DNA of 14,807 nucleotides from Collinsella sp. (GTDB taxonomy: Bacteria > Actinomycetota > Coriobacteriia > Coriobacteriales > Coriobacteriaceae). Of this stretch, positions 1 through 7,106 are shown piece after piece. The translations under genes were made by a program, and so were the position numbers. The notes below the pieces were generated by a model that saw nothing but the letters and a program-made list of their open reading frames with translations, ran no database searches and was not told the origin of the DNA. Numbering within the stretch: the first letter of the stretch is position 1; the number at the start of each line of letters is the position of its first letter. Where the stretch lies: assembly GCA_031292915.1 (NCBI GenBank), contig JAUMSH010000010.1, positions 1 to 14,807 of the forward strand, in the 5' to 3' direction.

Positions 1-28
1 CTTCTTGGGGCATCGCCTTTCCTTCCAT
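1..28 (-). CDS. 5' end of an unidentified gene leaving the window
   Basis: This is a possible gene start read leftwards out of the window. An ATG at 26-28 is preceded at six bases by an AAGG-type ribosome binding site and opens M-E-G-K-A-M-P-Q-E before the edge. Other possible ATGs are at 39-41 (different frame, with GGAG only two bases away) and 11-13 (same frame). Only nine residues are visible, so no family can be named. The reason to suspect a real gene is its position just inside the repeat at 112-236, whose inverted partner near 14700 sits just outside a gene stop. That is the arrangement expected for the two ends of an insertion sequence. Confidence 0.3.
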
Positions 29-92
29 TCGTCACCTTCATTACTCCAACGACGAATTCTAGGCGGTGTCCCCTCCCTTTCAAGAAAGGGCG

Positions 93-114
93 GAGGCGGG
101 GCATGCCCCGCCTC
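93..114. repeat. 22-bp perfect GC-rich palindrome
   Basis: Every base from 93 to 103 pairs with 104 to 114, centred on GCATGC, with no loop. A second small hairpin (CCCTTT 75-80, loop CAAG, AAAGGG 85-90) lies beside it. Read on the minus strand, both fall between the edge repeat and the possible gene start at 28, so they would lie in that gene's leader. There is no T-run, so a Rho-independent terminator is unlikely. A protein-binding site or a structured leader are both possible. Confidence 0.6.
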
Positions 115-236
115 TTACACCACATCTCTGTGCGCTACCAATAACTTTTTAATTTACCCCATCTTCCAGTCCCAAAATCCCTGATTTTGCTGTTACTGAA
201 TTTGTAGCAGTACTCATATTTGCTATATTTTGGCCA
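112..236 (+). repeat. Left copy of the edge repeat (inverted partner at 14584-14698)
   Basis: This AT-rich stretch matches the reverse complement of 14584-14698 in two blocks. The inner block, 112-139, matches 14671-14698 at about 23 of 28 positions and includes a perfect 12-base core, CTCTTACACCAC. The outer block, 189-236, matches 14584-14631 at about 39 of 48 positions and includes GTACTCATATTTGC and TTTTGGCCA. The spacers (49 and 39 bases) differ. Within the outer block CTGTTAC (190-196) and GTAGCAG (204-210) can pair as a stem with one G-U pair around seven bases, and the same stem forms in the other copy with a different loop. The homology stops abruptly at the TGGCCA end, as at an element boundary. 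The family is not identified. Confidence 0.65.
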
Positions 237-270
237 GAGCATATATCCAACCCCCTGTTTCAGAGCATTG

Positions 271-1380
271 TTAGGCAGGCTTAAGCCCAAAACACACCCG
301 CAGCGTGTTAAGCAATGCCTCTTGCTTCTTCCTGCGGGCATCGACACGATTCCGGTACCGTTTTCGCATACGCTGGTGGATGCGCCATGCGAGCGCTTCC
401 ATCGCTTCCATGTCGCAGAGCATTTCGTTGTTGACCGTCGCGACCTCGATTCCCATAGTAATCAAGCCCGTGTTGCGTTTTTCATCATGGATACGTCCCC
501 TCCGGGAGGAATGGCCCAGCTCACCGTTGTATTCCAGGTCAAACTGGGCTGCTTCCTGATACGCATCGCAAACTGCATGCGGCATCCCCGAGATTGCCCG
601 CGCGCGGTCATCGAACTCGATCTTGTAGTCGGTCTTAAAGGGACCGCAGGCAAATCCGCCATAGGAAAACGGAAGCGAAAACAGAGCGAGCATGATGCAC
701 TCCATGGGCGAGCGCAGATTTTCTGACAGGTAGGGACACAGCCGCCGCAGCTGCTTGGCCGCGCTCCCCTTGCATGCCGCGAGGTAATCTACCAGGCAAT
801 CGGGTGTCAGCACGGACTCGACCTCAAAGTAACCGACATCTGGCGGCTGGTCTTTGTCCTTTGCCAATTTGTTCACGACAGGCGAGGTGTAGGGAGGCAG
901 ATACTTCCCGCGGTCACTCAGTGAAATCTTAGAGCACAGCTCCTGGGCCAGGGCAAATGCCTGGATGCAGCCGACCTCGCGCGCGACGGCTACGCAAAGG
1001 GCCTCGGGAGATAGACTGTACACCCCCGGTTCCACCTCTAGAATCGAGCCGGCGGGCAACTCGGAGCATACGGACCAGCTCACGCCAAGAATACGGCGGC
1101 GCTGCGCTGCAGACCCTACCAGCAAGCACAAATCCTCTTGCACCTCGCCGCTTGCGGCCCCAATCCGCACCAAATCGGGAAGATAGATGTCCTCGGTCGA
1201 GGGCGACGATGTGCGCAGCACACGGCGCTCTTCATCGGGATTAAGGTCCTTCCAGCTTATGTAGCCCATCTGCCGGCGCTCGGCGCGCATCATGCGTAGC
1301 GCCGAGGCGCCCGTCAGAATTACGGAAGCAGCCAGCTGCTCGCTTGCAGGCTTGCCACGCTGCCCGATCTTTATTGCCAT
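271..1380 (-). CDS. Hypothetical protein with a DUF559/Vsr-like (PD-(D/E)XK) C-terminus
   Basis: This is a protein of 369 residues with no firm family name. The ATG at 1380 is preferred because an AGGGG-type site lies just upstream and comF ends only 11 bases before; a TTG at 1398 would overlap comF. The C-terminal third looks like a Vsr/DUF559-type endonuclease fold. It has a helix with S-P-M-E (Glu227), Asp251 in a short strand, then D281-L-E283-Y-N-G with His290, D299 and R302, followed by a hydrophobic strand. The last 30 residues are rich in Arg and Lys. The N-terminal part resembles the AbiEi-like regulator plus nuclease layout seen in actinobacterial proteins, but this is inference. 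No membrane segment is visible. It is probably co-transcribed with comF. A catalytic role is unproven because the usual lysine of the motif is replaced by Tyr284. Confidence 0.7.
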   Translation of the reverse strand: MAIKIGQRGKPASEQLAASVILTGASALRMMRAERRQMGYISWKDLNPDEERRVLRTSSPSTEDIYLPDLVRIGAASGEVQEDLCLLVGSAAQRRRILGVSWSVCSELPAGSILEVEPGVYSLSPEALCVAVAREVGCIQAFALAQELCSKISLSDRGKYLPPYTSPVVNKLAKDKDQPPDVGYFEVESVLTPDCLVDYLAACKGSAAKQLRRLCPYLSENLRSPMECIMLALFSLPFSYGGFACGPFKTDYKIEFDDRARAISGMPHAVCDAYQEAAQFDLEYNGELGHSSRRGRIHDEKRNTGLITMGIEVATVNNEMLCDMEAMEALAWRIHQRMRKRYRNRVDARRKKQEALLNTLRVCFGLKPA

Positions 1381-1391
1381 CTGAACCACCC

Positions 1392-2198
1392 CTACCAAAC
1401 ACGTGCGATAGCAAGGCCATCGACTGCCGCAGCGCCGGCGCGCTTGAGTTCCGCCGAAGCCGCGGCCATCGTCGCGCCCGTGGTGATAACGTCATCGATA
1501 AGCAGCAGGTGGCGGCCGTGCACGTCCTCAACGGTCTCATACATGCCTCGGGCACGCTCGCGGCGCTCCTCACGACCGAGTTCACGCTGGTCGCCATGCC
1601 CGTACTTGACGAGAGCATCGAGCAGGGGAACACCCGACAGCTCGCAAAATGGACGCGCAATAGCCTCCATATGATCAAAACCACGCCGCCGAAACGCTGC
1701 CGCCGTCGCAGGCACAAACACCACCGCATCCGCACCGGACAGCACACCTCCATAGCGATCGGGCGCTACGACCTGGGCATGCAGGGCGGTGTCGTAGAGC
1801 AGCTCCGCCAGATACGGAGCCAGACGTCGCTCGCCCGCATCCTTGTACGCTTTAATGATGCGCGGCAGCGGATGCGCATAGACGGCGCACGCCAGGCAGC
1901 GGTCGAGCGCCTCCGTCATTGCCGAGGACGTGCCCTCGACCGAACACTCAGTGCACAGCAAATCCCCAAACGGGGCGCTGCATCGGGTGCAGCTATGACG
2001 TGGGTCGATGAGCGTGAACGCGGCAAGGCAGTCTTGGCAAATAAGCGCACCGGCGCGCTCGCAGCCGGCACATCGTGTTGGCGACAATGCCTCGAGCGCC
2101 TCGCGTGCCACCCACTCGGCAAACGGTAGCAATTCGTCCGCAAACGGTAGGGCACCGGCACCCTGCAAACAGCTCAATATGTTCAGATGGCTCTTCAA
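1392..2198 (-). CDS. comF: ComF family phosphoribosyltransferase-like protein
   Basis: This 268-residue protein belongs to the ComF/GntX family, named for a late competence gene that helps take up single-stranded DNA. The N-terminus holds a cysteine-rich zinc module: C43-x2-C46, C54-x2-C57, C70-x2-C73 and C82-x2-C85. The C-terminal half is a type I phosphoribosyltransferase fold with the R-R-G-F-D-H segment at 171-176 (RGFNQ in most members) and the PRPP-loop motif L-I-D-D-V-I-T-T-G-A-T at 233-243. The family's biochemical reaction is not settled. The start is a TTG at 2198 with AGGGAGGG seven bases upstream; no in-frame ATG lies nearby. That binding site forms one arm of a strong leader hairpin. 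The gene lies 102 bases after ricT and 11 bases before the nuclease-like gene. Confidence 0.93.
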   Translation of the reverse strand: MKSHLNILSCLQGAGALPFADELLPFAEWVAREALEALSPTRCAGCERAGALICQDCLAAFTLIDPRHSCTRCSAPFGDLLCTECSVEGTSSAMTEALDRCLACAVYAHPLPRIIKAYKDAGERRLAPYLAELLYDTALHAQVVAPDRYGGVLSGADAVVFVPATAAAFRRRGFDHMEAIARPFCELSGVPLLDALVKYGHGDQRELGREERRERARGMYETVEDVHGRHLLLIDDVITTGATMAAASAELKRAGAAAVDGLAIARVW

Positions 2199-2201
2199 GA
2201 C

Positions 2202-2237
2202 ACAACCCTCCCTACGTTCGGCCGCAGGGAGGGTTGT
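2202..2237 (-). promoter_or_regulatory. comF leader hairpin covering the ribosome binding site
   Basis: ACAACCCTCCCT (2202-2213) and AGGGAGGGTTGT (2226-2237) form a perfect 12-bp stem around a 12-base loop. In the comF transcript, the 3' arm carries the AGGGAGGG ribosome binding site that ends seven bases before the TTG start, so the folded form would hide it. No T-run follows on either strand, which argues against an ordinary intrinsic terminator. Control of translation or a transcript-stability element fits better. Confidence 0.6.
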
Positions 2238-2249
2238 TGATTCGGCGCT

Positions 2250-2272
2250 ATGATACCCCGATGCGCTCGGGG
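2250..2272 (-). promoter_or_regulatory. Possible comF promoter -10 with small hairpin
   Basis: On the minus strand GGGGTATCAT ends at 2250, giving a TATCAT -10 candidate about 50 bases before the comF start. A 6-bp stem (CCCCGA 2256-2261, TCGGGG 2267-2272) sits directly upstream. No convincing -35 was found at the usual spacing; TTGCCC lies only 14 bases away. The same GGGGTAT motif precedes tmk. The hairpin could instead mark the 3' end of the ricT transcript. Confidence 0.35.
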
Positions 2273-2300
2273 CAAGGCAGGCTAAATCCGCTCGCGGGCG

Positions 2301-4001
2301 TTATTCGCCGGCGGGCGGTTGTGGTGCGGACGAAGACGAGGCCGAGCCCTCGCCACCATCCTGGCGCGGCTTGCGGGAACGACGACGGCGACGGCGCTTT
2401 TGACCCTGGTCGGCCGAGCCCTCGCCACCGCGATCCTCGCGCGGCTCGCGCTCATCGCGAGCGGCGCCACGCGAAGCCTTGGCAGCCGCTCCCCCGCCAT
2501 CTCCGGGACGACGGCGCGTGACCTTGACCTCGCCATCCGAGACCTGATCGGCCACGGAGGGCACTGAGGGCTTCTGTTGCGCGCCCGAGGAATGGCGACG
2601 GCGCGGACGCGGCGCGCGCTCCTCCTCGCCACGTGACTTGCCACCCTTGTCGGCAGGCGCATCGGAACCCGAACCACCCTTGGGGGCGGCACCAGCCTCG
2701 CGAGCGGCTGCGGCGCGGAAGGCGTCCTCGCGCTCCTCGCTCGACAGATGACGGCGGCGGCGACGTGTGGGGTTCATACCACCGCCGCGATTCTGCTGCT
2801 GGGGTTGCTGGACCTCGCGCTCGCGAGAGGCGTTCTTGCCCGCGGCTGCAGCCTCGGTAGCATCGCCCGAGCCCGCGCGTTTGCGGCGGCGACGGCCATC
2901 GGCCGCCCCCTCGGCCTCGGGTGCCTCGGCCTTGCCGCGACCCTTTCCACGGCCACGGCCCTCGCCCTGACCCTGACCGGCGCGAGCATCGGATTCGGCA
3001 TCGCGACGACGACGCTTGGGCATCGACGTGCCGGCCAGACGGTCGGCACTCGACAGGCCATCGCCCACGTCGACGCCGTTCTCGCGATCGAGCTCCATGA
3101 GCGCCAGGCGCATCTCGGGCGACTCGATGCGCTCGAGCACGTCGCGCGTCACGCGGTCGGGGCGGCAGTTGCAGCCCTGCTCGGCGGCCTTCTTTTTGCA
3201 GCCCTCCGAGCACGTCATATCGGCCAGGTTGACCTTAAAGACTTTGCCGTTCTCCAGGCGCAGCACCAGCTGCTCACGCGGCGTGTCATACTCCTGGATA
3301 CGCGCCTTGCCAAGCGGCGTATCGATGAGTGTCTTCTTTTTGGGCGCACGGCTCTTAAAGTCCTTGTACGCCTCGAACTCATAGCGCAGGCAGCACATCA
3401 GGCGGCCGCATACGCCGCTGATCTTGGACGAGTTGAGCGGTAGGTCCTGCTCTTTTGCCATGCGAATCGAGACGGGTTCAAACTGTCCGCCAAAGCGCGT
3501 GCAGCAGAGCTCCTGTCCGCACTGGGCATAGCCGCCCACCAGGCGGGTCTCGTCGCGCACGCCGATCTGGCGCATATCGACGCGAATGTGCAGCGTCGAG
3601 GACAGATCCTTGACGAGCTGGCGAAAATCGACGCGCTCCTCGGCCGCAAAGTAGAACACGGCCTTCTCGCCGCCAAACAGGTACTCGACGCCCACCGGTT
3701 TCATCTCGAGGTCGAGCTCCTTGACCAGGCGGCGGAAGTCGACCATGGCCTCGTCGCCCTGGATGGCCAGGTCATCGGCAAGCTGCAGGTCGATGTCGCT
3801 CGCCACGCGCAGCACGGGCTTGAGCGGCTGACCGATCTCGTCTTGCGGCACCTCGAAGGGATCGGCCGTGACCAGGCCGATCTCGGTTCCGCGCTCAGTG
3901 GAGCAAATGGCATAATCGGCCTCGAGGATATCCAGATCCTGCGGATCGAACCACAGGTCGCGCGAGGCGTAGGTAAACTTAACGGGTACGACTAACGGCA
4001 T
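2301..4001 (-). CDS. ricT: PSP1-domain protein RicT (YaaT) with long disordered tail
   Basis: RicT works with RicA and RicF in a complex that in Bacillus subtilis binds iron-sulfur clusters and directs RNase Y mRNA processing; it is also needed there for competence and biofilm formation. Residues 1 to about 290 match the PSP1/RicT core, with the cysteine groups C161-x4-C166-C167, C198-x4-C203-C204 and C264-x3-C268-x8-C277-x-C279. The family is usually about 270-300 residues, whereas this protein has 566. The extra 260 or so residues are low in complexity and rich in Arg, Gly, Glu and Ala, with runs such as KRRRR and QKRRRRRRSRK, and look disordered and RNA-binding. The ATG at 4001 has AGGAAGG seven bases upstream and overlaps the holB stop by ten bases, which suggests translational coupling. 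Confidence 0.95.
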   Translation of the reverse strand: MPLVVPVKFTYASRDLWFDPQDLDILEADYAICSTERGTEIGLVTADPFEVPQDEIGQPLKPVLRVASDIDLQLADDLAIQGDEAMVDFRRLVKELDLEMKPVGVEYLFGGEKAVFYFAAEERVDFRQLVKDLSSTLHIRVDMRQIGVRDETRLVGGYAQCGQELCCTRFGGQFEPVSIRMAKEQDLPLNSSKISGVCGRLMCCLRYEFEAYKDFKSRAPKKKTLIDTPLGKARIQEYDTPREQLVLRLENGKVFKVNLADMTCSEGCKKKAAEQGCNCRPDRVTRDVLERIESPEMRLALMELDRENGVDVGDGLSSADRLAGTSMPKRRRRDAESDARAGQGQGEGRGRGKGRGKAEAPEAEGAADGRRRRKRAGSGDATEAAAAGKNASREREVQQPQQQNRGGGMNPTRRRRRHLSSEEREDAFRAAAAREAGAAPKGGSGSDAPADKGGKSRGEEERAPRPRRRHSSGAQQKPSVPSVADQVSDGEVKVTRRRPGDGGGAAAKASRGAARDEREPREDRGGEGSADQGQKRRRRRRSRKPRQDGGEGSASSSSAPQPPAGE

Positions 4002-5119
4002 TTCAGTGCCTTCCTGATATCGAACAGCATGACCTCGATGGCCAGCTGGGGAGTAACGTTTCTGGCGATGTTGCGCTCGGCGGTCGCGACTGCCTCGAGC
4101 GCCTGGGTGGCACCCGCAACATTGGTCGCGGCGGCAAGCCGACCGATCGTGTCGCGCACGTCTTCGTTCACCACGTCGGCTGCCTCGTCCTGAAGCGTCA
4201 GCAGCACGTCGCGCATGAGCGTCCGCGCGCTCGCCAGCGCTTCCATGATACCCGAACGCTCGCGCGCGTTGAGTTCGCGCTTGTTGCGGTCCTCAAGCTG
4301 CTTCAATGCTCCACGCGACAGGTAGTCGGCGTTTTGCTCGAGCACCTTTTCCTGTGTGGACTTGACCTCGGCGAGCGGCGCCTTAACGGCGACGATGAGT
4401 GACTTGGCGCGGCTGAGCACGTCGGCCTCGTCGGCGGCGATAAGCGAATCGATGGCGCGAACCATCTGACGGCGGGCGTCCTGGCGGTCGGCGCTCTTGA
4501 GGAACTCGATGCCACGCGTGGGGCTTCCCGCCACGGCGACGGCCATGCGGCAACGCGCAGGGTCCTGACCGGTGGCGCGGCTCACGGCCTGCGCGGCGAC
4601 GGCGGGCGATACCAGCCGAAACGGCACGCACTGGCAGCGGCTCACGATGGTGGGCAACATCACGTCTGCCGAGGTGCCCAGCAAGATGAACATAACGCCC
4701 TCGGGCGGCTCCTCGAGTGTTTTGAGCAGTGCGTTGGCGGTGTTGGCGCGCAGCTGCTCGGCACGGTCGATGATGTAGACCTTGGCCTTGGCGCGGATGG
4801 GCGCCAGGGGCACGTCGTCGAGTAGCTCGCGCGTCTGGGCGATGAGGTAGCCCGTGGCGCTCTCGGGCGTGTAATAGTGCACGTCGGGGTGCGTATGGCG
4901 GGCGACGCGCACGCAGCTATCGCATGAGCCGCAGCCATCCTGCTCGCACAGGAAGGCTTGGGCGAGCGCCCACGCGGCGTCGAGCTTGCCCGCGCCGGGC
5001 GCGCCCAAAAACAGGTAGGCGTGCGATGCGCGACCGCTGGCGACGGCATTGGTCAAAAAGTCGCGCACGCGCTCTTGGGTGTCGAGCTTGGCCAGCAGGC
5101 TTGCCTGAGCGGGGGCCAT
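3992..5119 (-). CDS. holB: DNA polymerase III delta-prime subunit
   Basis: This protein of 375 residues is part of the clamp loader that places the sliding clamp on DNA at the replication fork. It has an AAA+ domain with Walker A G-A-P-G-A-G-K at 39-45, a four-cysteine zinc module (C58, C63, C66, C69), the L-L-K-T-L-E-E-P-P segment typical of delta-prime/DnaX, and the S-R-C motif that acts as an arginine-finger region. The intact Walker lysine is usual for Gram-positive HolB. The ATG at 5119 lies two bases from the last base of tmk and has AGGAGG nine bases upstream; an in-frame start at 5236 would bury it in tmk. The tmk-holB-ricT order is also seen in Firmicutes. Confidence 0.95.
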   Translation of the reverse strand: MAPAQASLLAKLDTQERVRDFLTNAVASGRASHAYLFLGAPGAGKLDAAWALAQAFLCEQDGCGSCDSCVRVARHTHPDVHYYTPESATGYLIAQTRELLDDVPLAPIRAKAKVYIIDRAEQLRANTANALLKTLEEPPEGVMFILLGTSADVMLPTIVSRCQCVPFRLVSPAVAAQAVSRATGQDPARCRMAVAVAGSPTRGIEFLKSADRQDARRQMVRAIDSLIAADEADVLSRAKSLIVAVKAPLAEVKSTQEKVLEQNADYLSRGALKQLEDRNKRELNARERSGIMEALASARTLMRDVLLTLQDEAADVVNEDVRDTIGRLAAATNVAGATQALEAVATAERNIARNVTPQLAIEVMLFDIRKALKCR

Positions 5120-5120
5120 G

Positions 5121-5804
5121 TTACTCGGCCTCCTGGGCAAGCGCGGCGGTGACGGCGTCCTGGGAAATGTCGAGACCGTACGCGCGAACCTGTTCGGCCG
5201 TCTTCTCGAAGACTTCCTCGATGGTCGCGGTGGCATCGATGAGCTTTACGCGGTTTGGCTCCTCGGCGGCAATTGCGCAAAAGCCCTGGTAGACACGCTC
5301 TTGGAAGGCCATGCCCTTAGCCTCCATGCGATCTGCCGCACCGCGGTCGGCCATGCGCAGCGCCGCCTGCTCGGGCGTGATGTGATAGACGAGTGTGAGC
5401 GCCGGGTGCGTACCCGCGACGGCCAGGTTGTTGGCGTCGCGCACTATCTGGCGATCGAGGCCATCGGCAAACGCCTGGTAGCAGGTCGTGGAATCGTAGA
5501 AGCGGTCGCACAGGACAACCTTGCCGGCAGCAAGGGCGGGCGCGATGACCTCGTGCACCAACTGAGCGCGTGCCGCCTCGTAGAGCAACAACTCGCAGGT
5601 GTCGCCCATCGCCGTATTGGCGGGGTCGAGCAGCAGAGCACGGATCTTTTCGCTGATGGCGGTACCGCCCGGCTCGCGCAGGCTCACAACCTGGTAGCCA
5701 GCGAGTTCAAGAGCGCGGGCAAGCAGGCACGCCTGCGTGGACTTGCCGGCGCCATCGACGCCCTCGAGCGTGATAAAGCTATGTTGAGCGGGCTCAAAAG
5801 CCAT
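5121..5804 (-). CDS. tmk: Thymidylate kinase
   Basis: This 227-residue enzyme phosphorylates dTMP to dTDP with ATP, on the way to dTTP in the cytoplasm. The P-loop G-V-D-G-A-G-K-S-T is at 15-23, R-E-P-G-G-T at 43-48, the D-R-F substrate motif at 100-102, and a lid region with A-D-R-G-A-A-D-R at 152-159. The length is close to the usual 205-215 with a slightly longer C-terminus. The ATG at 5804 follows a GGAAGGGG site at eight bases. It is the first gene of the tmk-holB-ricT cluster and has a recognisable promoter about 50 bases upstream. Confidence 0.97.
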   Translation of the reverse strand: MAFEPAQHSFITLEGVDGAGKSTQACLLARALELAGYQVVSLREPGGTAISEKIRALLLDPANTAMGDTCELLLYEAARAQLVHEVIAPALAAGKVVLCDRFYDSTTCYQAFADGLDRQIVRDANNLAVAGTHPALTLVYHITPEQAALRMADRGAADRMEAKGMAFQERVYQGFCAIAAEEPNRVKLIDATATIEEVFEKTAEQVRAYGLDISQDAVTAALAQEAE

Positions 5805-5856
5805 GGGCGCAGCCCCTTCCTACAAGGCGCGTAAATGCAGATATATCAACCAAGCC

Positions 5857-5885
5857 ATGATACCCCAGTGCTCGGTGCGTCCCAA
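5857..5885 (-). promoter_or_regulatory. Likely tmk promoter
   Basis: On the minus strand TTGGGA (5885-5880) and TATCAT (5862-5857) are 17 bases apart, a good sigma-A-type pair. Transcription would begin near 5850, giving a leader of about 45 bases. The -10 is preceded by GGGG, as at comF. Confidence 0.55.
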
Positions 5886-5913
5886 ATCCAACCTAGCCAT
5901 CGAGGCATCCCCG

Positions 5914-5982
5914 AAGTTGCGGTGAAATAGGGACTGATTGAAGCTCTGAGACCGCCAAACAGTCCCTATTTCACCGCAACTT
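5914..5982. repeat. Perfect 23-bp inverted repeat, extragenic palindrome
   Basis: The arm at 5914-5936 and its exact reverse complement at 5960-5982 enclose a 23-base loop. The arm contains GGTGAAATAGGGAC. It lies between the divergent tmk and zinc-ribbon promoters and has no gene. A second long palindrome at 7049-7102 shares the TTAGGGAC/ATAGGGAC core. The form is like REP/REPIN elements mobilised in trans by RAYT-type transposases, but this family link is inference. There is no T-run to make it an ordinary terminator. Confidence 0.75.
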
Positions 5983-6007
5983 ATGATGGGGAATTTTGTG
6001 CGCTGGG

Positions 6008-6013
6008 TATAAT
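6008..6013 (+). promoter_or_regulatory. -10 box for the zinc-ribbon protein gene
   Basis: A perfect TATAAT preceded by GGG lies 37 bases before the ATG at 6051. No good -35 is present at 17 bases; the inverted repeat ends 25 bases upstream, so the -35 region lies between the two or the promoter depends on an activator. Confidence 0.45.
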
Positions 6014-6050
6014 CATCGTATTGCATTGAAATGTGGCGAAAGGAGTGGCA

Positions 6051-7028
6051 ATGTCTCGGTATTGCGCCTCGTGCGGCAAGCTTCTTGCAGATAATGCCAA
6101 GTTCTGCACCTCGTGCGGTGCACCCGTTGAGCAAACAGCCGCGAGCGATAGCCAGCCCGCTTTTGAGCAGACCGGCTCCCTTGATACGCCGCAAGCCAAG
6201 GCGGACGACCCCCTCGCCTATCGCCCCGACCCCGCCGCAAGCCCCGCGGCCGTCGAGACCACGCAGCGCATACCCGTCGCGAGCGGCTCGCCCCAACAGC
6301 AGCCGGCTCCCGCACACGCGCCCGCTTCGCCACAGACCCCCGCTCCCAAAAAGAGCGGCGCCGGGCCGCTTATCGCCGTTATCGTTGTGCTGGTGGCGAT
6401 CATCATCGCCCTGGTCGTTTTCTTTGTGATCAAGCCTTTCGACAGCGCCGCCACGCAGACGACTGCCGAGGTAGCTAAGCTGCACCATGACGTCGACGAC
6501 GATGACCTAAAGCCTCTCGGCGATCCCAACAGCCTGTACGACGATGATGACGACGAGGATGGCGGCGAAGCAACGCTCTCCGAGCAGAATCTCTACCGCC
6601 GACTGAGCGAATACTACGACTTGCTCGAAGACCTCGACAACTACGTCCGTGGCTGCGCGCAGAACTTCAACGGCAGCTATCTGGAAGAAGATCGCACCAC
6701 CCGTCAAAATCTCGCCGACGTCGCCGAGCGCACAGAGGACACCATCGAGCAGTATTACGACATCGTCGAGGACCTGGACGTCCCGACGAGCTCTAAGAAC
6801 TACAGTTCCTGGAAAGACATCGTTGCCCTGTATGACGACCTGGATCACCGCATTGACGCAATCTGTGATGCCTGGGAGATCAGCCTGAAATACACCAAGC
6901 CTGCGGATCACAAGAATGAGATCGTGGCGCCGCTGTCGCGCGACAACGTGGCGGGCACCAATGACAATAAGTACCGCCTAGACTTTGAGGAGCGCTACCC
7001 CGGCGCCAAACCCGTCGAAGTGAACTAG
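6051..7028 (+). CDS. Zinc-ribbon, single-pass membrane protein with acidic outer domain
   Basis: This protein of 325 residues has unknown function. It opens with a zinc ribbon (C5-x2-C8, C19-x2-C22), continues with a Pro/Ala/Gln-rich linker to about residue 103, then one strongly hydrophobic segment at about 106-128 (runs of Ile, Val, Leu and Phe). After it comes an acidic stretch with D-rich runs at 147-152 and 163-170, and a helical domain at about 175-325 rich in Tyr, Asp and Glu. There is no signal peptide, so the ribbon probably faces the cytoplasm and the C-terminal domain the outside. The ATG at 6051 follows AAAGGAG at five bases; a GTG at 6033 is in frame but has no better site. It is the only large plus-strand gene, stands alone, and is flanked on both sides by long inverted repeats. 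Confidence 0.85.
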   Translation: MSRYCASCGKLLADNAKFCTSCGAPVEQTAASDSQPAFEQTGSLDTPQAKADDPLAYRPDPAASPAAVETTQRIPVASGSPQQQPAPAHAPASPQTPAPKKSGAGPLIAVIVVLVAIIIALVVFFVIKPFDSAATQTTAEVAKLHHDVDDDDLKPLGDPNSLYDDDDDEDGGEATLSEQNLYRRLSEYYDLLEDLDNYVRGCAQNFNGSYLEEDRTTRQNLADVAERTEDTIEQYYDIVEDLDVPTSSKNYSSWKDIVALYDDLDHRIDAICDAWEISLKYTKPADHKNEIVAPLSRDNVAGTNDNKYRLDFEERYPGAKPVEVN

Positions 7029-7048
7029 TGCTTTGTCGTTCCCGAGCC

Positions 7049-7102
7049 GGCAGTTAGGGACGTTCCTAAACTGCCGGCAGGAAAGGAACGTCCCTAACTG
7101 CC
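7049..7102. repeat. Perfect 19-bp inverted repeat downstream of the zinc-ribbon gene
   Basis: GGCAGTTAGGGACGTTCCT (7049-7067) and its exact reverse complement (7084-7102) enclose 16 bases, which themselves hold the palindrome CTGCCGGCAG. GCCGGCAG also occurs twice in direct order (7046-7053 and 7073-7080). The TTAGGGAC core resembles the 5914-5982 element. It sits only 20 bases after the stop codon and just before the shared terminator. Confidence 0.75.
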
Positions 7103-7106
7103 AGAT

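Noticed and set aside
135..347. A 70-codon open frame on the minus strand
   Set aside because: It spans the repeat and the end of the nuclease-like gene and has no supporting binding site or codon pattern.
2202..2237. Reading the comF leader hairpin as a Rho-independent terminator
   Set aside because: There is no T-run after it on either strand, and one arm exactly holds the comF ribosome binding site.
2301..3050. A frameshift creating the RicT tail
   Set aside because: The frame stays open with steady third-position GC and ends at a normal stop; the tail is repetitive but shows no break at the junction.
3992..5236. Longer holB start at 5236
   Set aside because: It would overlap tmk by over 100 bases, while the ATG at 5119 has AGGAGG at a good distance.
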